A stretch of 64,000 nt of DNA from Lutraria lutraria (GCA_964023205.1 OZ026845.1:11666001-11730000); one strand, 5' to 3'; positions 22,601 through 34,052 are shown, counted from the first letter of the stretch. Numbers and translations are program-made. The notes: generated by a model not told the origin, from the sequence alone.

Positions 22601-25600
22601 GTCTAGAAAACCATTGGATAAGTGGCGAAAAGTGAATCGATGCTTTACACCGGCCTAGATAAAGAACCAATAAAAACTATTGAAAATAAGAGTAGGCCGA
22701 TACAAATGCCCGGTTCTCTTGTACATATCTTCTTCAACTCTCTCCTGGAGAAGTTTGAAGCTGTCGAATGTTCCGTTGAACAACAAACATACCAGAACTG
22801 GGACCGAAACAAACTCCTATTATATAGAACTACATGTATGTTATAATAGACATTTCTGTTTCAGCGGGGTTAACGCCGTTTTTCATTTATATGCGGCAAT
22901 CGGTTCATCAAACTAGTTTTCCTGGACTGTATTATAACCCTGGCAGGAGCTGGCAACTTCTCCATTTATGGGAGAAATTTTACTTTTGTCAAAGTTTCAT
23001 GGCCTGACCTGCCAGGATCAAGATTGGAACCCGGGTCGCCAGGTTACAAGTCCAGCGCGCTATCCACTGTTAGAAGTACATGTCGAGGGCTCAGCGCAAC
23101 ACTGTCGTAACTTGCTCTTATTTCAATATGAGTTACGACACTGTTGCGCTGAACCCTCGATGTAGTATAAAAACTGAACAAAAGAGTAAAAAGTAATTGT
23201 ATGATTTTTTCTGCTTTATTTGACGGCAAAACTACTCTACACAGTCGTTTTTTGTTACAGATGCGGGGCTGATCCTCTGGTTTGTAATAACTCTGGCAAG
23301 ACGGCCGCACAAATTCTGGAAATTGAGAAACCGGAGGACTGGCAGAAATCACTAAAATGGATCAACAAGTATAGTCCAGGTTAGAATACATTCATAAGCT
23401 TGTAAATGTAAAGTATAACATACAATTTATCGTATGATAGATAATAAATTTATTATTCAATATTTATATCATGATTAAAAGTAATGTACAAATATTGTCA
23501 TTGAATTTTATACTCTGGTTTATATTTTATTCACGCGGTAATAAATTTCTAACAATACCAAATATAAGAAATGTCAAACCTAATTGAATATATCAACCAG
23601 TAATGTACATTGTAGTTTCTATTGTATACAATCGAGTCTTACAATCATGTTAACTTCATTTTTGGAAACTGATAGTTCAGATTTTCATAGGGCTCCGTTA
23701 TTCGCTCGGTGCGCATGAATTTTTTATGCGGACCAAACTATTACATGTTTTTCTACATCCGCCATGCAATTGATAAACTACATGTAGTTCTTTTTAAATG
23801 CTGCAGTGCAAGTCTATATTGGATCAGTTTCCATAAGTACTTTCATTACCCTGATTTCATATGTTCCCATGCAATGCCTGAGATAGACCAAATATAAACA
23901 CGCATAAATGAAACTTCCTGTCAGTTTTTCAAGCTTTAAGAATCGAACAATCAAAGTTTATCATTTATTTGCCAAACGATACAATTTTGAAAGTTTCAAA
24001 AAGCTAAACAAATATTTCTGTACCCAATTGTCACATTATCGGCGCCATGTGAATATGAATATAAACAAAGTATGGTCAAGTGTTATTCTTTGTTCTTAAA
24101 TTCCTCAATGTCACTACCTGCACATAATGACAAAAACATTCAAAATAGATAAACGTATATCGAATAACACAATAATGTTTCTTACACTAAAATATTTTCT
24201 TTCAATCTTTAAAACAAAGACTCTACATTGTATTTCATAAAAAAATTAAAATGTTCACTTGTCATTTTTTTACCCCGCATATGTGAATACACATGTAGTA
24301 CATGTACATGCAGGGTCGTAGAAACCGGGGGCTAGGAGGGGCTTAAACCTCCCCAATAATTTCGGAAGTAATGGTACTTAAAAGGGGTATAACTAATTCT
24401 AACCCCACCCAACCCACCCCCCACAATTGTCGAACAAACTCTAGAATTAGCCCCTAATCTTAAATTGCTTTCTACAGGACTGACATATATAAGTCCTATA
24501 TTACTGTGACCTCTAAAAGCAGCTGATGGTCATCCATAGCTTTATTTACAACAAATTTATTTAGAAAATCCCTCCATTTTAGGTCTGTATCATGCAGTGT
24601 CACAAGAAATCACCTCTTACACAACAGTGGGAGATTTACTGAAAGGTTGGTGTCGGACGAGACAGTCACGTGTCGATGGTACTGAGGTAGATCTATGTGA
24701 CGTGGTCAAAATGAATGATCATGTTCGATCCTTGTTAAAGCGTTATGGACCTACAAATGAGTTCGTTATAGCAATGTTGTCCGGAAAGAATATAACCGGT
24801 AAGTATATTGAAATTGGCATAAATCTTTCTGGGTGACGGAATAAAAAACAAGCATTTGATCCAATAAAATGTCATTTTGCAGTGATTTTCCAAGTGCCAG
24901 TCCATTGTACGTGTAGAAAGTTGCGTTTAAAAGTTATTGAATACAAATGTATTACTAACCAGTAATTATGAAGAAACATTCTAAGATAAGATAAAATAGT
25001 GCAACTTATTTAAAATGGTGAGTCGGTACGATTGGTCTTACCAGGTGCATATATACATGTATATATATTATACATATATGTTATATACGTACCTGGTCTT
25101 ACTTAACTAAATAGTATTAGCTAAATGGCATGATATATGTGCATGTGTATCACAGTACGTGCACTTTGGTGCTCGTTTGTTTGAATTACCGGAAAGTTTG
25201 GTATGCATGTAAAATTTGTATACTTGTATTGATTATGCACTGTTGAATACGGTTACAGAGAATATCTTTAAATCATAAACAGTTCATTAAAGGATACAAC
25301 AAAATTTTCATAACTTTGACATAAAGCTTTCGTTTGCTGGGTGGGGTAATTATTTCCCTATTACCGATTTTCTCTAAACCCGAGTTCCACATATTGCGCG
25401 TGATTTTGTTAATTATCTATGTGTATACATAATTGTTATTATTTATTTATTATTTATCTCATGGTAATTATAGAGAACATACCAAAAACTGTTGACATAG
25501 AAACCAAGGATCACATGCACGAAGGTCAAGGATTACGAACACCAAAAGTACCCAAACCTTTATTAATGTCAGTATGGGAATCCAGACTTGAGACATCAGT

Positions 25601-28600
25601 AGATGAATTATTGTCACAGGGAGTATGTACTAACAGTCTGTATTCAGGAGCGGGTGTGTCCTCAGAGGCAGAACCATTATACTTTTACGTAAGCTTCTTA
25701 TGTGTAAAATTTATAATTAAGGTATAAAATAATTGTTTGTTTCTGGCTACAGGCTCATTAAGAATTCGTAGGTAGTGGGATTGTTGGGGCTCGTGAAATC
25801 GTGTGAAAAGGTAAACGAATTTGAGAAAGTAGATGCACCGTTCCTCAGGTCCATGAAAAGTCTAGGGTTGCGGTGAAAATTGGCGTAAGTCGCGAGGTAA
25901 CCAGAAACAAGCAAAAATACATATACAATAATTAGAAATACCAGAGACGTATAAAAAAAAATTAAAAAAACGTCTCTGGAAATACGTAATGATAGTTATG
26001 AAAATCGATAAGCCAAAACATATTACACTTATTATTTGTAACTAGTTCGCCATATTATGACGATATGTGAAATCAGGGATGCTATATATTGTAAACAAAA
26101 ATGTATTGTGAAATACATGGACGAATTTTGCTTTCAATGTCAACTACTGCAAGCTAGTCTGTATTCAAATTGTGTACTTAAATAAATATTTAAAATTCCA
26201 TTATACTGTTGTTTTGAACAAAAAATAAGCATTAAACCTTGTCATTTATATTGGAAAGAACGGAAACATATTTTTTCAAATATTTTTTATAATATTACTT
26301 TATTGATTTACATGTATATGGGTTCATCAGCGCATTATTAAATTACATTTACTTTCAAGTTGTCTTTTTTTTTGTTAATTTAGCTCATAACAAGCGCAGA
26401 TAAACCCCCGGATTCCCTATTACATAAAATACTCATAAAATCTGATATGAAAGCCAGGGACCAACATGGACAGACAGTTTTATTTAAAGCAATATCGTGT
26501 GACTTCTCCTGTCAGTTTGTACAGGCTTTGTTCAAATATGGCGTCGATGTAACGGCCAGAGACGATAAAGGCCGTACCGCCCGGGACTACGCAGAACATT
26601 TACGGAAATTAAAATACTTGACAGTAATAGATGAACATGTTATAAACGTTATAAAAAATTGTGATGTGGTGAGACTGCAACAGTTAGTGCTAGCTGGTTA
26701 TGACCATATACTGGACATCACAGACAACAGAGGTATTAATGTCGTTAGTCTGTTCAAACAACATTTCACATCGAACGACGATCAAGCAGAAACAATGATG
26801 TTAATTGGGAAGATACGAGCAATTCAGGTATGAGATTTTTGACAAGATATTTAATTAGATACTACACATATGGCAGAGTGGTGAAGTTTGTTTATCTTGT
26901 CAACAATTAAACCCGTCGAGTTGTCACAAGAAGTGACATTGGGGACCGTAATTTTAAATTTATGTCACAAAAATGACAGTCTGGAATCTCTTGAGAATTC
27001 GGGAAAAAACTTCGGTAATTACTGTGGTACAATAAGATCATGATTTAATAAAACATGCGTGTCAATGTTGATATTCTGTCAGTGCATGTCCACCATGTTA
27101 ATATGTAGCCGAATAGCGCACACAATTCATCTTAATCATTACATGTATAACCCGAATTATATGCGGCACAACATAACATCACTTTAAAAGGCAAAAAAGA
27201 TGTACCGGGTTATTGCTAACAAACCTCAAAATTAAACGGCAGACAGACGACCAGAACATTTTCTAATTAGGTGAGGTAGTTACATGTAGTATGAATAAGA
27301 AAAGATAGAACATTATGGTAGTGTAGAATACGTTTACTTTCGTGTAACAGTGTAGTGTGCGTTTTTTTGTCTGGTAGCGTATTGTAAGCTTTTATCTGTC
27401 TGGTAGAGTAGTGTACGCTTTTATCTGTCTGGTAGCGTAGTGTACGCTTTTATCTGTCTGGTAGCGTAGTGTACGCTTTATCTGTCTGGTAGCGTAGTGT
27501 ACGCTTTTACCTGTCTGGTAGCGTAGTGTATGCTTTTATCTGTCTGGTAGCGTAGTGTACGCTTATATCATTCTGTCTGGTAGAGTAGTGTACACTTTTA
27601 CCTGTCTGGTAGAGTATTGCACGCTTTTATCTGTCTGGTAGCGTAGTGTACGCTTTTATCTGTCTGGTAGAGTAGTGTACGCTTTTATCTGTCTGGTAGC
27701 GTAGTGTATGCTTTTATCTGTCTGGTAGCGTAGTGTATGCTTTTATCTGTCTGGTAGCGTAGTGTACGCTTTTATCATTCTGTCTGGTAGAGTAGTGTAC
27801 ACTTTTATCTGTCTGGTAGAGTAGTGTACGCTTTTATCTGTCTGGTAGAGTAGTGTACACTTTTATCTGTCTGGTAGAGTAGTGTACGCTTTTATCTGTC
27901 TGGTAGCGTAGTGTACGCTTTTATCTGTCTGGTAGAGTAGTGTACGCTTTTATCTGTCTGATAGCGTAGTGTATGCTTTTATCTGTCTGGTAGCGTAGTG
28001 TACGCTTTTATCTGTCTGGTAGCGTAGTGTACGCTTTTATCTGTCTGGTAGAGTAGTGTTCGCTTTTATCTGTCTGGTAGAGTAGTGTACGCTTTTATCT
28101 GTCTGGTAGTGTAGTGAACGCTTCAAACTTCAAACTTTTTATTTAGTCAATTCATATTTTACATGACAATAATCGCAATATAGAACACAATATTAACAAA
28201 GTGTAACGAGGTATAAATGTAGGAACGTATTAGTTAATTTAATGTTTTAAATAATAAGATACAGTAAGGCGGTGGTTGCTACCAAGGAAGAAAGTTTCTA
28301 CTCATTATAAGTCAAGAGACAGAAAAAAGATCAAAATAGGAAAATTGAAGGTCATAGGAGGATAGTCAATATTCTCTTATTATTAATAAAACATATTTAA
28401 CATTATGTACATTTATGTTGATTGTAATGGTTCAACAATAGCAGCAGTAATAATACAAATACTTGATTAAAATATGAAAATGCAAATTCAGTCATAATAT
28501 GTACATGTATTTGAGCATAATTATACGTATTTCGTATTTAAAAAAACATATGTGTTATAGGTTCCGTATCAAATGTAATTGGTCTCATTGTAGGTATACA

Positions 28601-31600
28601 TTTATACGAACCAAATGACCCATACCTCCATATCCCGTCAGTATATTATTTTATGTGAAATTGACACGTGACGAAAGTAAATAATTTACAATAATCTCAC
28701 ATAAATTTTATATAATATGACGTCAAGTTTGCTGTTATTTGCTATGCAACAAATAAAAACAAATTCGTTATTCAAAGAAAAACCCGCACATAATTATCTA
28801 AATGAAAATAATTCATGACGTAAATTAACACGATGAACGTAATTTAATTCAGTTTGCACTTCTACAGTTAATGACGAATGTCATGTCATAAACCCAAAAA
28901 AAGATATATACATTTTGTATGTTCATAAATAAGATGTTAATATTCAAGTATACAATAAGCTTAAGGCTATATCATAAAATTAATGAAATGATTGTAAACA
29001 CAAACCAGCTAAACATAAGAAATATGTAACCGGCAATACCATGTGAATCACAGACACTTGTTCAGAAAAAAATTGGGGTATTTTTTCTAAACAAGTGTCT
29101 GTGATGTGAATCTAGTGACCCGAGAGTTTTTCGTAAATGTACCATCTTTCTAGATCCTGTCCTTGTCACGATGTAACATTATTTTAATTTTCCTACTATT
29201 CCTTTAAACTGTCTGAAATATAATATCGTTCATATGGTGTTCCATTGTCATAATTTCCCCGATTATGATTAACTTAATAATAATTCCCAGATAATTTGAT
29301 TCTGGTATAAACAATTGATGTTTATTCTAATCACTGGTCGAAATGCATGCTAGTTCGAATGGGTAAGTAAGTACTGGTTAGAATACTGTCCAGATAAAAC
29401 TGGTTAGGTGAATCGGCCGCCGTATATAATTGAAAAATTGTTATAACATTGCGTTAAACCCCAAAAATAATATAAACCCATGCTAAAAATGACCCATTTT
29501 TTGCTCTTCCGTAGCGTGTTTTTTTACCGTTACTAAAAATATCCTTTCTGTTACAGAATTACCTGTCATTGATGTTCCGAGCTACAGACACCGGCGGTAC
29601 AGACGAGCTGAAACAGTATGCGAGCCGGAAGTTCTCAAGTGCACGAGACAAATGTGGTCGCACGATTCTCCATAAAGCAATTCTGAATAAGAAGAAAGAT
29701 ATGATAAAATATGTCGTCCAGTATTATAAACCAATAATTGATTTACAAGACAATGTAAGACATGTTTTTTTCTTCCATAGATCAACGTAGATTGTGACAT
29801 GAACGATTCATTGTTAAACTATGGATAATGTCAATGTTAAAATGTTTTTATTATTTGTTTATCATATGATTAGTGTTTGCTTGACAAATAAGTTTTGATT
29901 TGGGTAAATTAACTTGAAGTTTTACTTTGAACGAGTACGTATCGTTACATTATGAATTAATTAAGAAATATAATACATGTACATGATACAGGCTGTAGGA
30001 AGAAATTTTGGAGGGGGGTGTAATCTAAGATAGGGGGGGGGGGGTAAATATTACCCCCCTTTTGATTATCATTGCAGCAGGACTCCCCCTCCCCCGAGGA
30101 TTTCTATATGGTCCTTTTTTCAAGGATCTGTTACTCTTCTACTGTTCTTACAACAACGAACGCTGTACTTCAGCTGAGCAATATCTTGTTGATAAAATGT
30201 ACCGATGATTGTATTACTGAATGGTGTTGCCGCATACACAAATTTAATTTCGAGACTTCATGACCCTGGGACCCGTTATCATGATGGACATGTTTTAAAC
30301 ATAAAATTATTACTTATAATAGTTCGATCATTTAACAATTAAGAACTGACAATACGAAGGGTAGCAGATTTTAAAGTTAAATCTAAGCACTGAAAGTACT
30401 CATGGAAACTGAACGTACATGTACTTACACTGCAACATTAAACGGGAACTATTTGCAATTGCATGGCGGATGTAGAAAAACGTAGTAATTTGGTCCGTTT
30501 AAAAAAAAGACACGCTGACTCAAAGGGACAAAGACATGTCGTTGTAATGGGCCCCAGGACCGCACAATAGGGGCCTTAACTGATTGAAGTTTGAAATTAA
30601 AATTGTTTTCAGCTCGGGAGGACCGCACTACATTACGCTTATCTGATAACAGAGGGAACGAGTCTTGTTAACTATCTGCTGCTGAATGGCGCCAATTCGA
30701 ATGTCGCAGACTGGGTACGTGATTTTATCAATTTCGTTCCGACTTTTCGATGCACCAAGAGTTGTCGTATTCAGAGTTGTCGTTCGTTGGGCTTCCCATA
30801 CATATCTTCCATGCTGCAGTGAACCAAAGTACACACAAGTCAACGGGAACCAGTTTAGCATATGTATGTGAGAGATAAAGAACGACAACTCTCTTTAGAG
30901 ACTGACTTTGTATTTAAGCGGTGCTTTATGCTAATGTTCTATTACATTAAACAAGAATAACAACAAAAGAAAGTTGACTTTCTCAATCGCACTGCATCAA
31001 AGTGCCGCTGATACTTAAAACCACGCAGGTCCAAATTCGACCGAAAAAAAATGTGAATCCGGTCAATAAGTCAAGTCAAAATCATTATTGTCGATACATG
31101 CAAGGACTTGTATATAAGTCATTGATACATGTAACTGAAAACAATGTTGAAAAGGACGTTAAACCCCAAATAGATAAAATACAATCATGTATAAACGTAT
31201 ATTTACAGGCCGGTCGTAGTCCAGAACAGTATCACATAGACAGTTGTGGTAAAGATGAGTATGTACGATTACAGAGAGAACTAAGAGGGTTTACTATGGA
31301 TGTTTATTTAGCTGAAACAAACTTTCTACAATCTTTATCAAAAGCAGTCAAGGTAAATACGTGCAGCATTTACAAACTGATAAATAAATTATGGTCCTAT
31401 GATAGTAAGAGCAGGTCTGAACACGAATACTGCCGTCATTGTCATATATAACTATATCACAACAAAAAAAAAGATTTTTTGTACACTTACATAAAATTAT
31501 AAATGGTCTATTTGCAGACTAGTTGAGGGATTAATTAATCTATCAGTTACATTTTAAACACCAACATCGACTTGTAAAACGCGTAACAATCTATTACATT

Positions 31601-32946
31601 CATTTACATCTAAATAAAAAAAATGTATTATGAAAACGTTTACGTATGCAATGGATATAACTTCACATTGTTCGGTAGACCACCTAAAACATCTGGTAGG
31701 CTAAAAGTAAAAAGACTTCGCCCTTCGCGGAAAGTTCGAGACAATAAGAGAATCCACTTAATAGGTACGCATTGGGGTGTCGTATAATGGTTATTAAGGC
31801 TTAGATCAATGCTAATTTGTTATAATAAATGTGTTTCGGGTCCGTGTGGTAATTGCATGTAGGCTTAATAACCATTATGCGACATCATACCATCCCTTGA
31901 ACGTGCAAGCCACCTATGTACGTATACTGATATAATAATAATAATGTTTTTCTATGTTGCTATTTCAGAGAGATAACCTACGAGAGGTTGAGGATTTAGT
32001 TATTGGATTGAATGATAAAGGTGATATCAACCGCTACGCAAATATTCTGTTTGATTGTGTGGACACCAACAGACAACAAATAGCAGTTTACCTTGTGCGA
32101 CAAGGAATGCGAACAGACATTTATAAACAGGTAATTGTTCATAAAATCGGACCAATTAATATAGTTGGCCCAGGGTCCCAATTTTTGTCTGGTGTGGTAG
32201 CATTCTCTGTATGTTTGTACTGCAGTACTTTGATAGTTCAAGTGACCCCTGATAACCACAATATCTAGCTGACGTAAAACAAAACAAGGATAAGGGATGC
32301 ATATACATATGGTATGCACTGAACGAATTGATTCCATTTTGTTACAGCATCATGCATATCATATTTGAAAGTTCGCATATATTCCTATCATGTGAGTAGG
32401 GCCTATATCATATAAGGCCAAAATTAATGTTTAGTTCTAGTTATAGGCTCATTAAAATTAAGTCTGGTAGGTTAGGTACACCATGTTTTAATATACAGTG
32501 CAACCTCTCCTAAGCAACACCTTTCGCACAAAGCAAAATGTTGTTGTTATTGAGAGGATGTTGCAATAGAGGGGTTAAATTAAATTAATTGCTAAATCAA
32601 TCAGTGGGAAAAGTCATTGTGTTGTTGAAGGGAGGGTGTTGCTCAAGAGAGGGCCGCTCTGGAGAGGTTGTACTGTAATATATGTTACATATACAGTGCA
32701 ATGTACAAAACTGATATGTTTATGCTTTAAATGTGTTATTTTCAGTATGACAATTGTAACAGCCGAAGTTCAGCATGTTCAACATACACATGTGATCACA
32801 CACTGACGTCATTATATTCACGTGCTAGACAACTCAAGTGTCGTCAGATTCTGTCAGCCATAGATTCACACTCAAAAAATAATGTAACTATACAATCTTC
32901 GTTACATTACCATTCTTTAAACCAAACACAAAATTTGACACATTAG
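19298..32946 (+). CDS. Ankyrin-repeat protein, 10 exons, 765 aa
   Basis: Exons: 19298-19614, 23261-23379, 24583-24798, 25474-25688, 26384-26827, 29557-29754, 30613-30714, 31029-31352, 31969-32130, 32746-32946. They total 2298 nt in one frame ending in TAG. Every intron is GT..AG. Ankyrin repeats are visible at about residues 40-145 (DKSGETCLHKAA..LLRCGADPLVCNNSGKTA), 311-362 (DQHGQTVLFKAI..LFKYGVDVTARDDKGRTARDYA) and 466-537 (DKCGRTILHKAI then LGRTALHYAY..YLLLNGANSNVAD). Several repeats are split exactly by introns, which validates the joins. No signal peptide or transmembrane segment is seen, so it is probably an intracellular protein-protein interaction scaffold. Residues 146-290 and 538-765 match no domain I can name. 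The start is the first ATG in frame, with CGCG just before it. The orthologue and partner are unknown. It converges on the KHDC4 gene. Confidence 0.85.
22259..22310. repeat. 52-bp near-palindrome
   Basis: It is centred on a perfect 20-bp palindrome (GATTCAAATATATTTGAATC, 22275-22294). Outward, the arms continue pairing 'gcagaccgcagttc' with 'gaactgcagactgc' with only three mismatches. Confidence 0.7.
22475..22789 (+). mobile_element. SINE family A with a well-preserved B box
   Basis: The head 'ggggataatcggtggtctagcgctgg' gives an A-box-like start, and 'gagttcgaatctc' (22510-22522) is a good pol III B box. The body and tail ('gatacaaatgcccggttctcttgtac', 'ctctcctggagaagtttgaagc', 'ccgttgaacaacaaa') match the copy at 12953. 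Confidence 0.7.
22912..23075 (-). mobile_element. tRNA-derived SINE, family B, minus strand
   Basis: The reverse complement starts 'cagtggatagcgcgctggacttgtaacc' with B box 'gggttccaatc', then a body ending 'ggttataatacagtccagg'. A plus-strand relative is at 54130-54325. Confidence 0.6.
23081..23164. mobile_element. 84-bp hairpin element
   Basis: The 34-bp arms (23081-23114 and 23131-23164; 'tcgaggg.tcagcgcaaca.tgtcgtaact') pair with two or three mismatches around a 16-bp loop. It abuts the SINE at 22912 and ends about 96 bp before exon 2. Confidence 0.7.
23261..23379 (+). CDS. Ankyrin gene exon 2
   Basis: Acceptor TTGTTACAG, donor CCAG|GTTAGA (weaker), phase 2 to 1. It completes the repeat split in exon 1 (RCGADPLVCNNSGKTAAQIL). 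Confidence 0.85.
24300..24485. repeat. G/C-rich repeat with GTAGAAA..TTTCTAC ends
   Basis: The left end 'gtagaaaccgggggctagg' and right end 'attgctttctac' are roughly inverted, with 'cttaaacctcccc' and 'cccacccaaccc' inside. Similar pieces with long G or C runs occur at 29993-30090 and 63020-63080. It lies in intron 2, about 100 bp before exon 3. Confidence 0.45.
24583..24798 (+). CDS. Ankyrin gene exon 3
   Basis: Acceptor CCATTTTAG, donor ACCG|GTAAGT, phase 1 to 1. It encodes LYHAVSQEITSYTTVGDLLK..KNIT. No repeat is recognised; it is probably a helical inter-repeat region. Confidence 0.85.
25474..25688 (+). CDS. Ankyrin gene exon 4
   Basis: Acceptor AATTATAG, donor TTTAC|GTAAGC, phase 1 to 0. 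It encodes ENIPKTVDIETKDHMHEGQG.. with a LETSVDELLSQGV segment that may be a degenerate repeat. Confidence 0.85.
25941..25979. repeat. Small hairpin in intron 4
   Basis: The perfect 9-bp arms CCAGAGACG and CGTCTCTGG flank an A-rich 21-bp loop, with AAATA on both sides as a possible short direct repeat. Confidence 0.55.
26384..26827 (+). CDS. Ankyrin gene exon 5
   Basis: Acceptor TTAATTTAG, donor TTCAG|GTATGA, phase 0 to 0, 148 codons. It carries two ankyrin repeats (DMKARDQHGQTVLFKAI and DVTARDDKGRTARDYA). Confidence 0.88.
27362..28122 (+). repeat. Intronic minisatellite, about 26 copies of a 29-bp unit
   Basis: The unit is 'ctgtctggtagcgtagtgtacgctttta'. Variants alternate gCg/gAg after GGTA and tacGc/taTGc/tacAc. 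Two copies have an extra 'catt' before CTGTCTGG (near 27570 and 27777), about 207 bp apart, the length of roughly seven units, suggesting block duplication. Two more diverged units may precede it (27316-27361). Confidence 0.95.
29049..29103. mobile_element. 55-bp hairpin with 8-bp flanking direct repeats
   Basis: The arms CACAGACACTTGTT..AGAAAAAA and TTTTTTCT..AACAAGTGTCTGTG pair almost perfectly. The direct repeat ATGTGAAT lies on both sides (29041-29048 and 29104-29111). An 8-bp duplication with CA..TG ends fits a hAT-type miniature element. Confidence 0.65.
29335..29415 (+). mobile_element. SINE tail fragment
   Basis: It has the block 'actggttagaatactgtccag..aaactggtta', matching the tails at 17340 (reverse complement) and 54280. 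The head is missing except for 'agttcgaatgg'. Confidence 0.4.
29557..29754 (+). CDS. Ankyrin gene exon 6
   Basis: Acceptor CTGTTACAG, donor GACAAT|GTAAGA, phase 0 to 0. It contains SARDKCGRTILHKAILNKKK and the end DLQDN of a repeat continued in exon 7. Confidence 0.9.
29993..30090. repeat. G-run / C-run repeat in intron 6
   Basis: A run of about 13 G (30036-30048) is followed by C-rich tracts, within a sequence starting 'ggctgtaggaag' like the repeat at 24300. Nothing coding. Confidence 0.4.
30613..30714 (+). CDS. Ankyrin gene exon 7
   Basis: Acceptor GTTTTCAG, donor GACTGG|GTACGT, phase 0 to 0, 34 codons. Joined to exon 6 it makes a textbook repeat, DLQDN|LGRTALHYAY..YLLLNGANSNVAD. Confidence 0.9.
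31029..31352 (+). CDS. Ankyrin gene exon 8
   Basis: The acceptor CCACGCAG is the only one nearby that preserves the frame; donor GTCAAG|GTAAAT; phase 0 to 0. It encodes 108 residues (VQIRPKKNVN..LSKAVK) without a recognised repeat. The acceptor has a poor pyrimidine tract, so the exact 5' boundary is the least certain in this gene. Confidence 0.75.
31778..31887. repeat. Inverted repeat in intron 8
   Basis: The arms 'tgtcgtataatggttattaag' (31778-31798) and 'cttaataaccattatgcgaca' (31864-31884) are near-perfect inverted copies about 65 bp apart, probably a MITE remnant. Confidence 0.55.
31969..32130 (+). CDS. Ankyrin gene exon 9
   Basis: Acceptor CTATTTCAG, donor AAACAG|GTAATT, phase 0 to 0. 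It encodes RDNLREVEDLVIGLNDKGDI..VYLVRQGMRTDIYKQ, with a degenerate ankyrin-like helix pair. Confidence 0.88.
32494..32677. mobile_element. 184-bp TA-flanked MITE, TACAGTGCAACCTCTCC family
   Basis: The left end TACAGTGCAACCTCTCC and right end GGAGAGGTTGTACTGTA are inverted with one mismatch in 17. It has no coding capacity, lies in intron 9 and ends 68 bp before exon 10. Confidence 0.75.
32746..32946 (+). CDS. Ankyrin gene exon 10 (terminal)
   Basis: Acceptor TTATTTTCAG, phase 0, running to TAG at 32944-32946. It encodes YDNCNSRSSACSTYTC.. and a polar C-terminus ending NLTH. An AATAAA lies at 32948-32953, immediately after the stop, so the true poly(A) signal is probably further downstream. 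Confidence 0.85.
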   Translation, partial: YDNCNSRSSACSTYTCDHTLTSLYSRARQLKCRQILSAIDSHSKNNVTIQSSLHYHSLNQTQNLTH

Positions 32947-34049
32947 TAATAAACTTGTAAAGTTTGACCATTCAAGAAACAACCCCTTCTGACGCTTATC
33001 TCAGCTGACCCTTTATGGGGCCTCCACAGCCAGGTCTATTTTATATCATGCTGTTTTTGATATTTCGGCCTATTTCATAAATAAATTCAGGCCATTCCCT
33101 CAACCTGTGTGGGACGGGGTCAAATAAGTGTCCCGTCGTGACAAACTGTCTTAATTAGTTTGACCAAGGTTTTTCAAAAATACACACAATGTAACAATTT
33201 TTTTAATTCATGAACAAAATTACCCTCCATGGCGTCCACAAATAACTGAATGGTTCATATATACGCAACCTTATGATATGTCGCCGTGTTCATATGTATA
33301 TCATTTGTTATTTGCGCTTAAAGAGTCCTTGTTTAACAAATATTCTACAATCCAAGTCTTACATTTCAAAGTCAAGTCAACCATACAAACGCAGGTCAAT
33401 GCGACATTTCATTTTTTCATTAACTATGTGTACCTTGCATCAGAATTACCGTAACATAAAACATCATGTCTCTGTAACATACATACTTATATAAATAGGT
33501 ATGTCTTAATATTTTGGCCCCCATGGTCAGTGGTTCTACCCAGGTACATGCCTAGTGTCTTCCTTTATCTTGAACAAGAAAAACTATAACAAAACGTTAT
33601 AGGTAGACGAATTACAAGAAGCATATTGGTTTATGTTTTTTGTATGAAGTTGCTTTTTTCATAAAGGAAATTGTCTGTATATTTCATTCAATCCTCCATT
33701 AAGGAGAGTATAAAATATTTACATGATATGAGTAATGCACATTATAATGTCAATCATGAGTATTTGACAAATGAATACATTCATGTATACAGTTCACAAG
33801 CACATGGTAATATATATATTTTATTGTTTATATCTTCAGACCTCACTGGAAATGGATGGTCGTCCAACGGTCACTTCACCTTCTAACATGGACCATATGT
33901 CATTACTAGGACTTGTATAAATACTTAGGCCTGATGTTATTTCACAGCCTAGTGTTATAAGGACTTATACATTAATTAATGCTTCAATTCAGGAAGCCTC
34001 ACGTATCTGTACATTATCATCAGCACATTTATACTCAACTCAAACTTAC
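32947..34049. other. Probable 3' UTR/intergenic region after the ankyrin gene
   Basis: No second coding gene seen. AATAAA-type hexamers occur at 32948 and near 33078, but none can be chosen as the real cleavage signal from sequence alone. Confidence 0.35.
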
Positions 34050-34052
34050 CTA

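Larger units (their letters stand above)
19615..23260 (+). other. Intron 1 (3.6 kb) of the ankyrin gene
   Basis: It holds a 52-bp near-palindrome (22259-22310), SINE family A (22475-22789), a minus-strand SINE (22912-23075) and a hairpin element (23081-23164). The rest is AT-rich with nothing further seen. Confidence 0.75.
26828..29556 (+). other. Intron 5 (2.7 kb) of the ankyrin gene
   Basis: It holds the 29-bp minisatellite (27362-28122), a possible minus-strand LINE tail just after it (28125-28200, 'aaactttttatttagtc'), a 55-bp hairpin (29049-29103) and a SINE tail fragment (29335-29415). The remainder is AT-rich. Confidence 0.75.

Noticed and set aside
22622..23352. Several 65-102 codon frames around exon 2 of the ankyrin gene
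   Set aside because: They cross SINE and hairpin sequence or lie antisense to exon 2; only 23261-23379 fits the gene by frame and splice sites.
27362..28122. CRISPR-like regular repeats
   Set aside because: The 29-bp units are directly adjacent without unique spacers, and the context is an intron of an animal gene, so this is a minisatellite.
30686..30888. Frames on both strands after ankyrin exon 7
   Set aside because: They start inside exon 7 in other frames and continue into intron 7; no splice or domain support.
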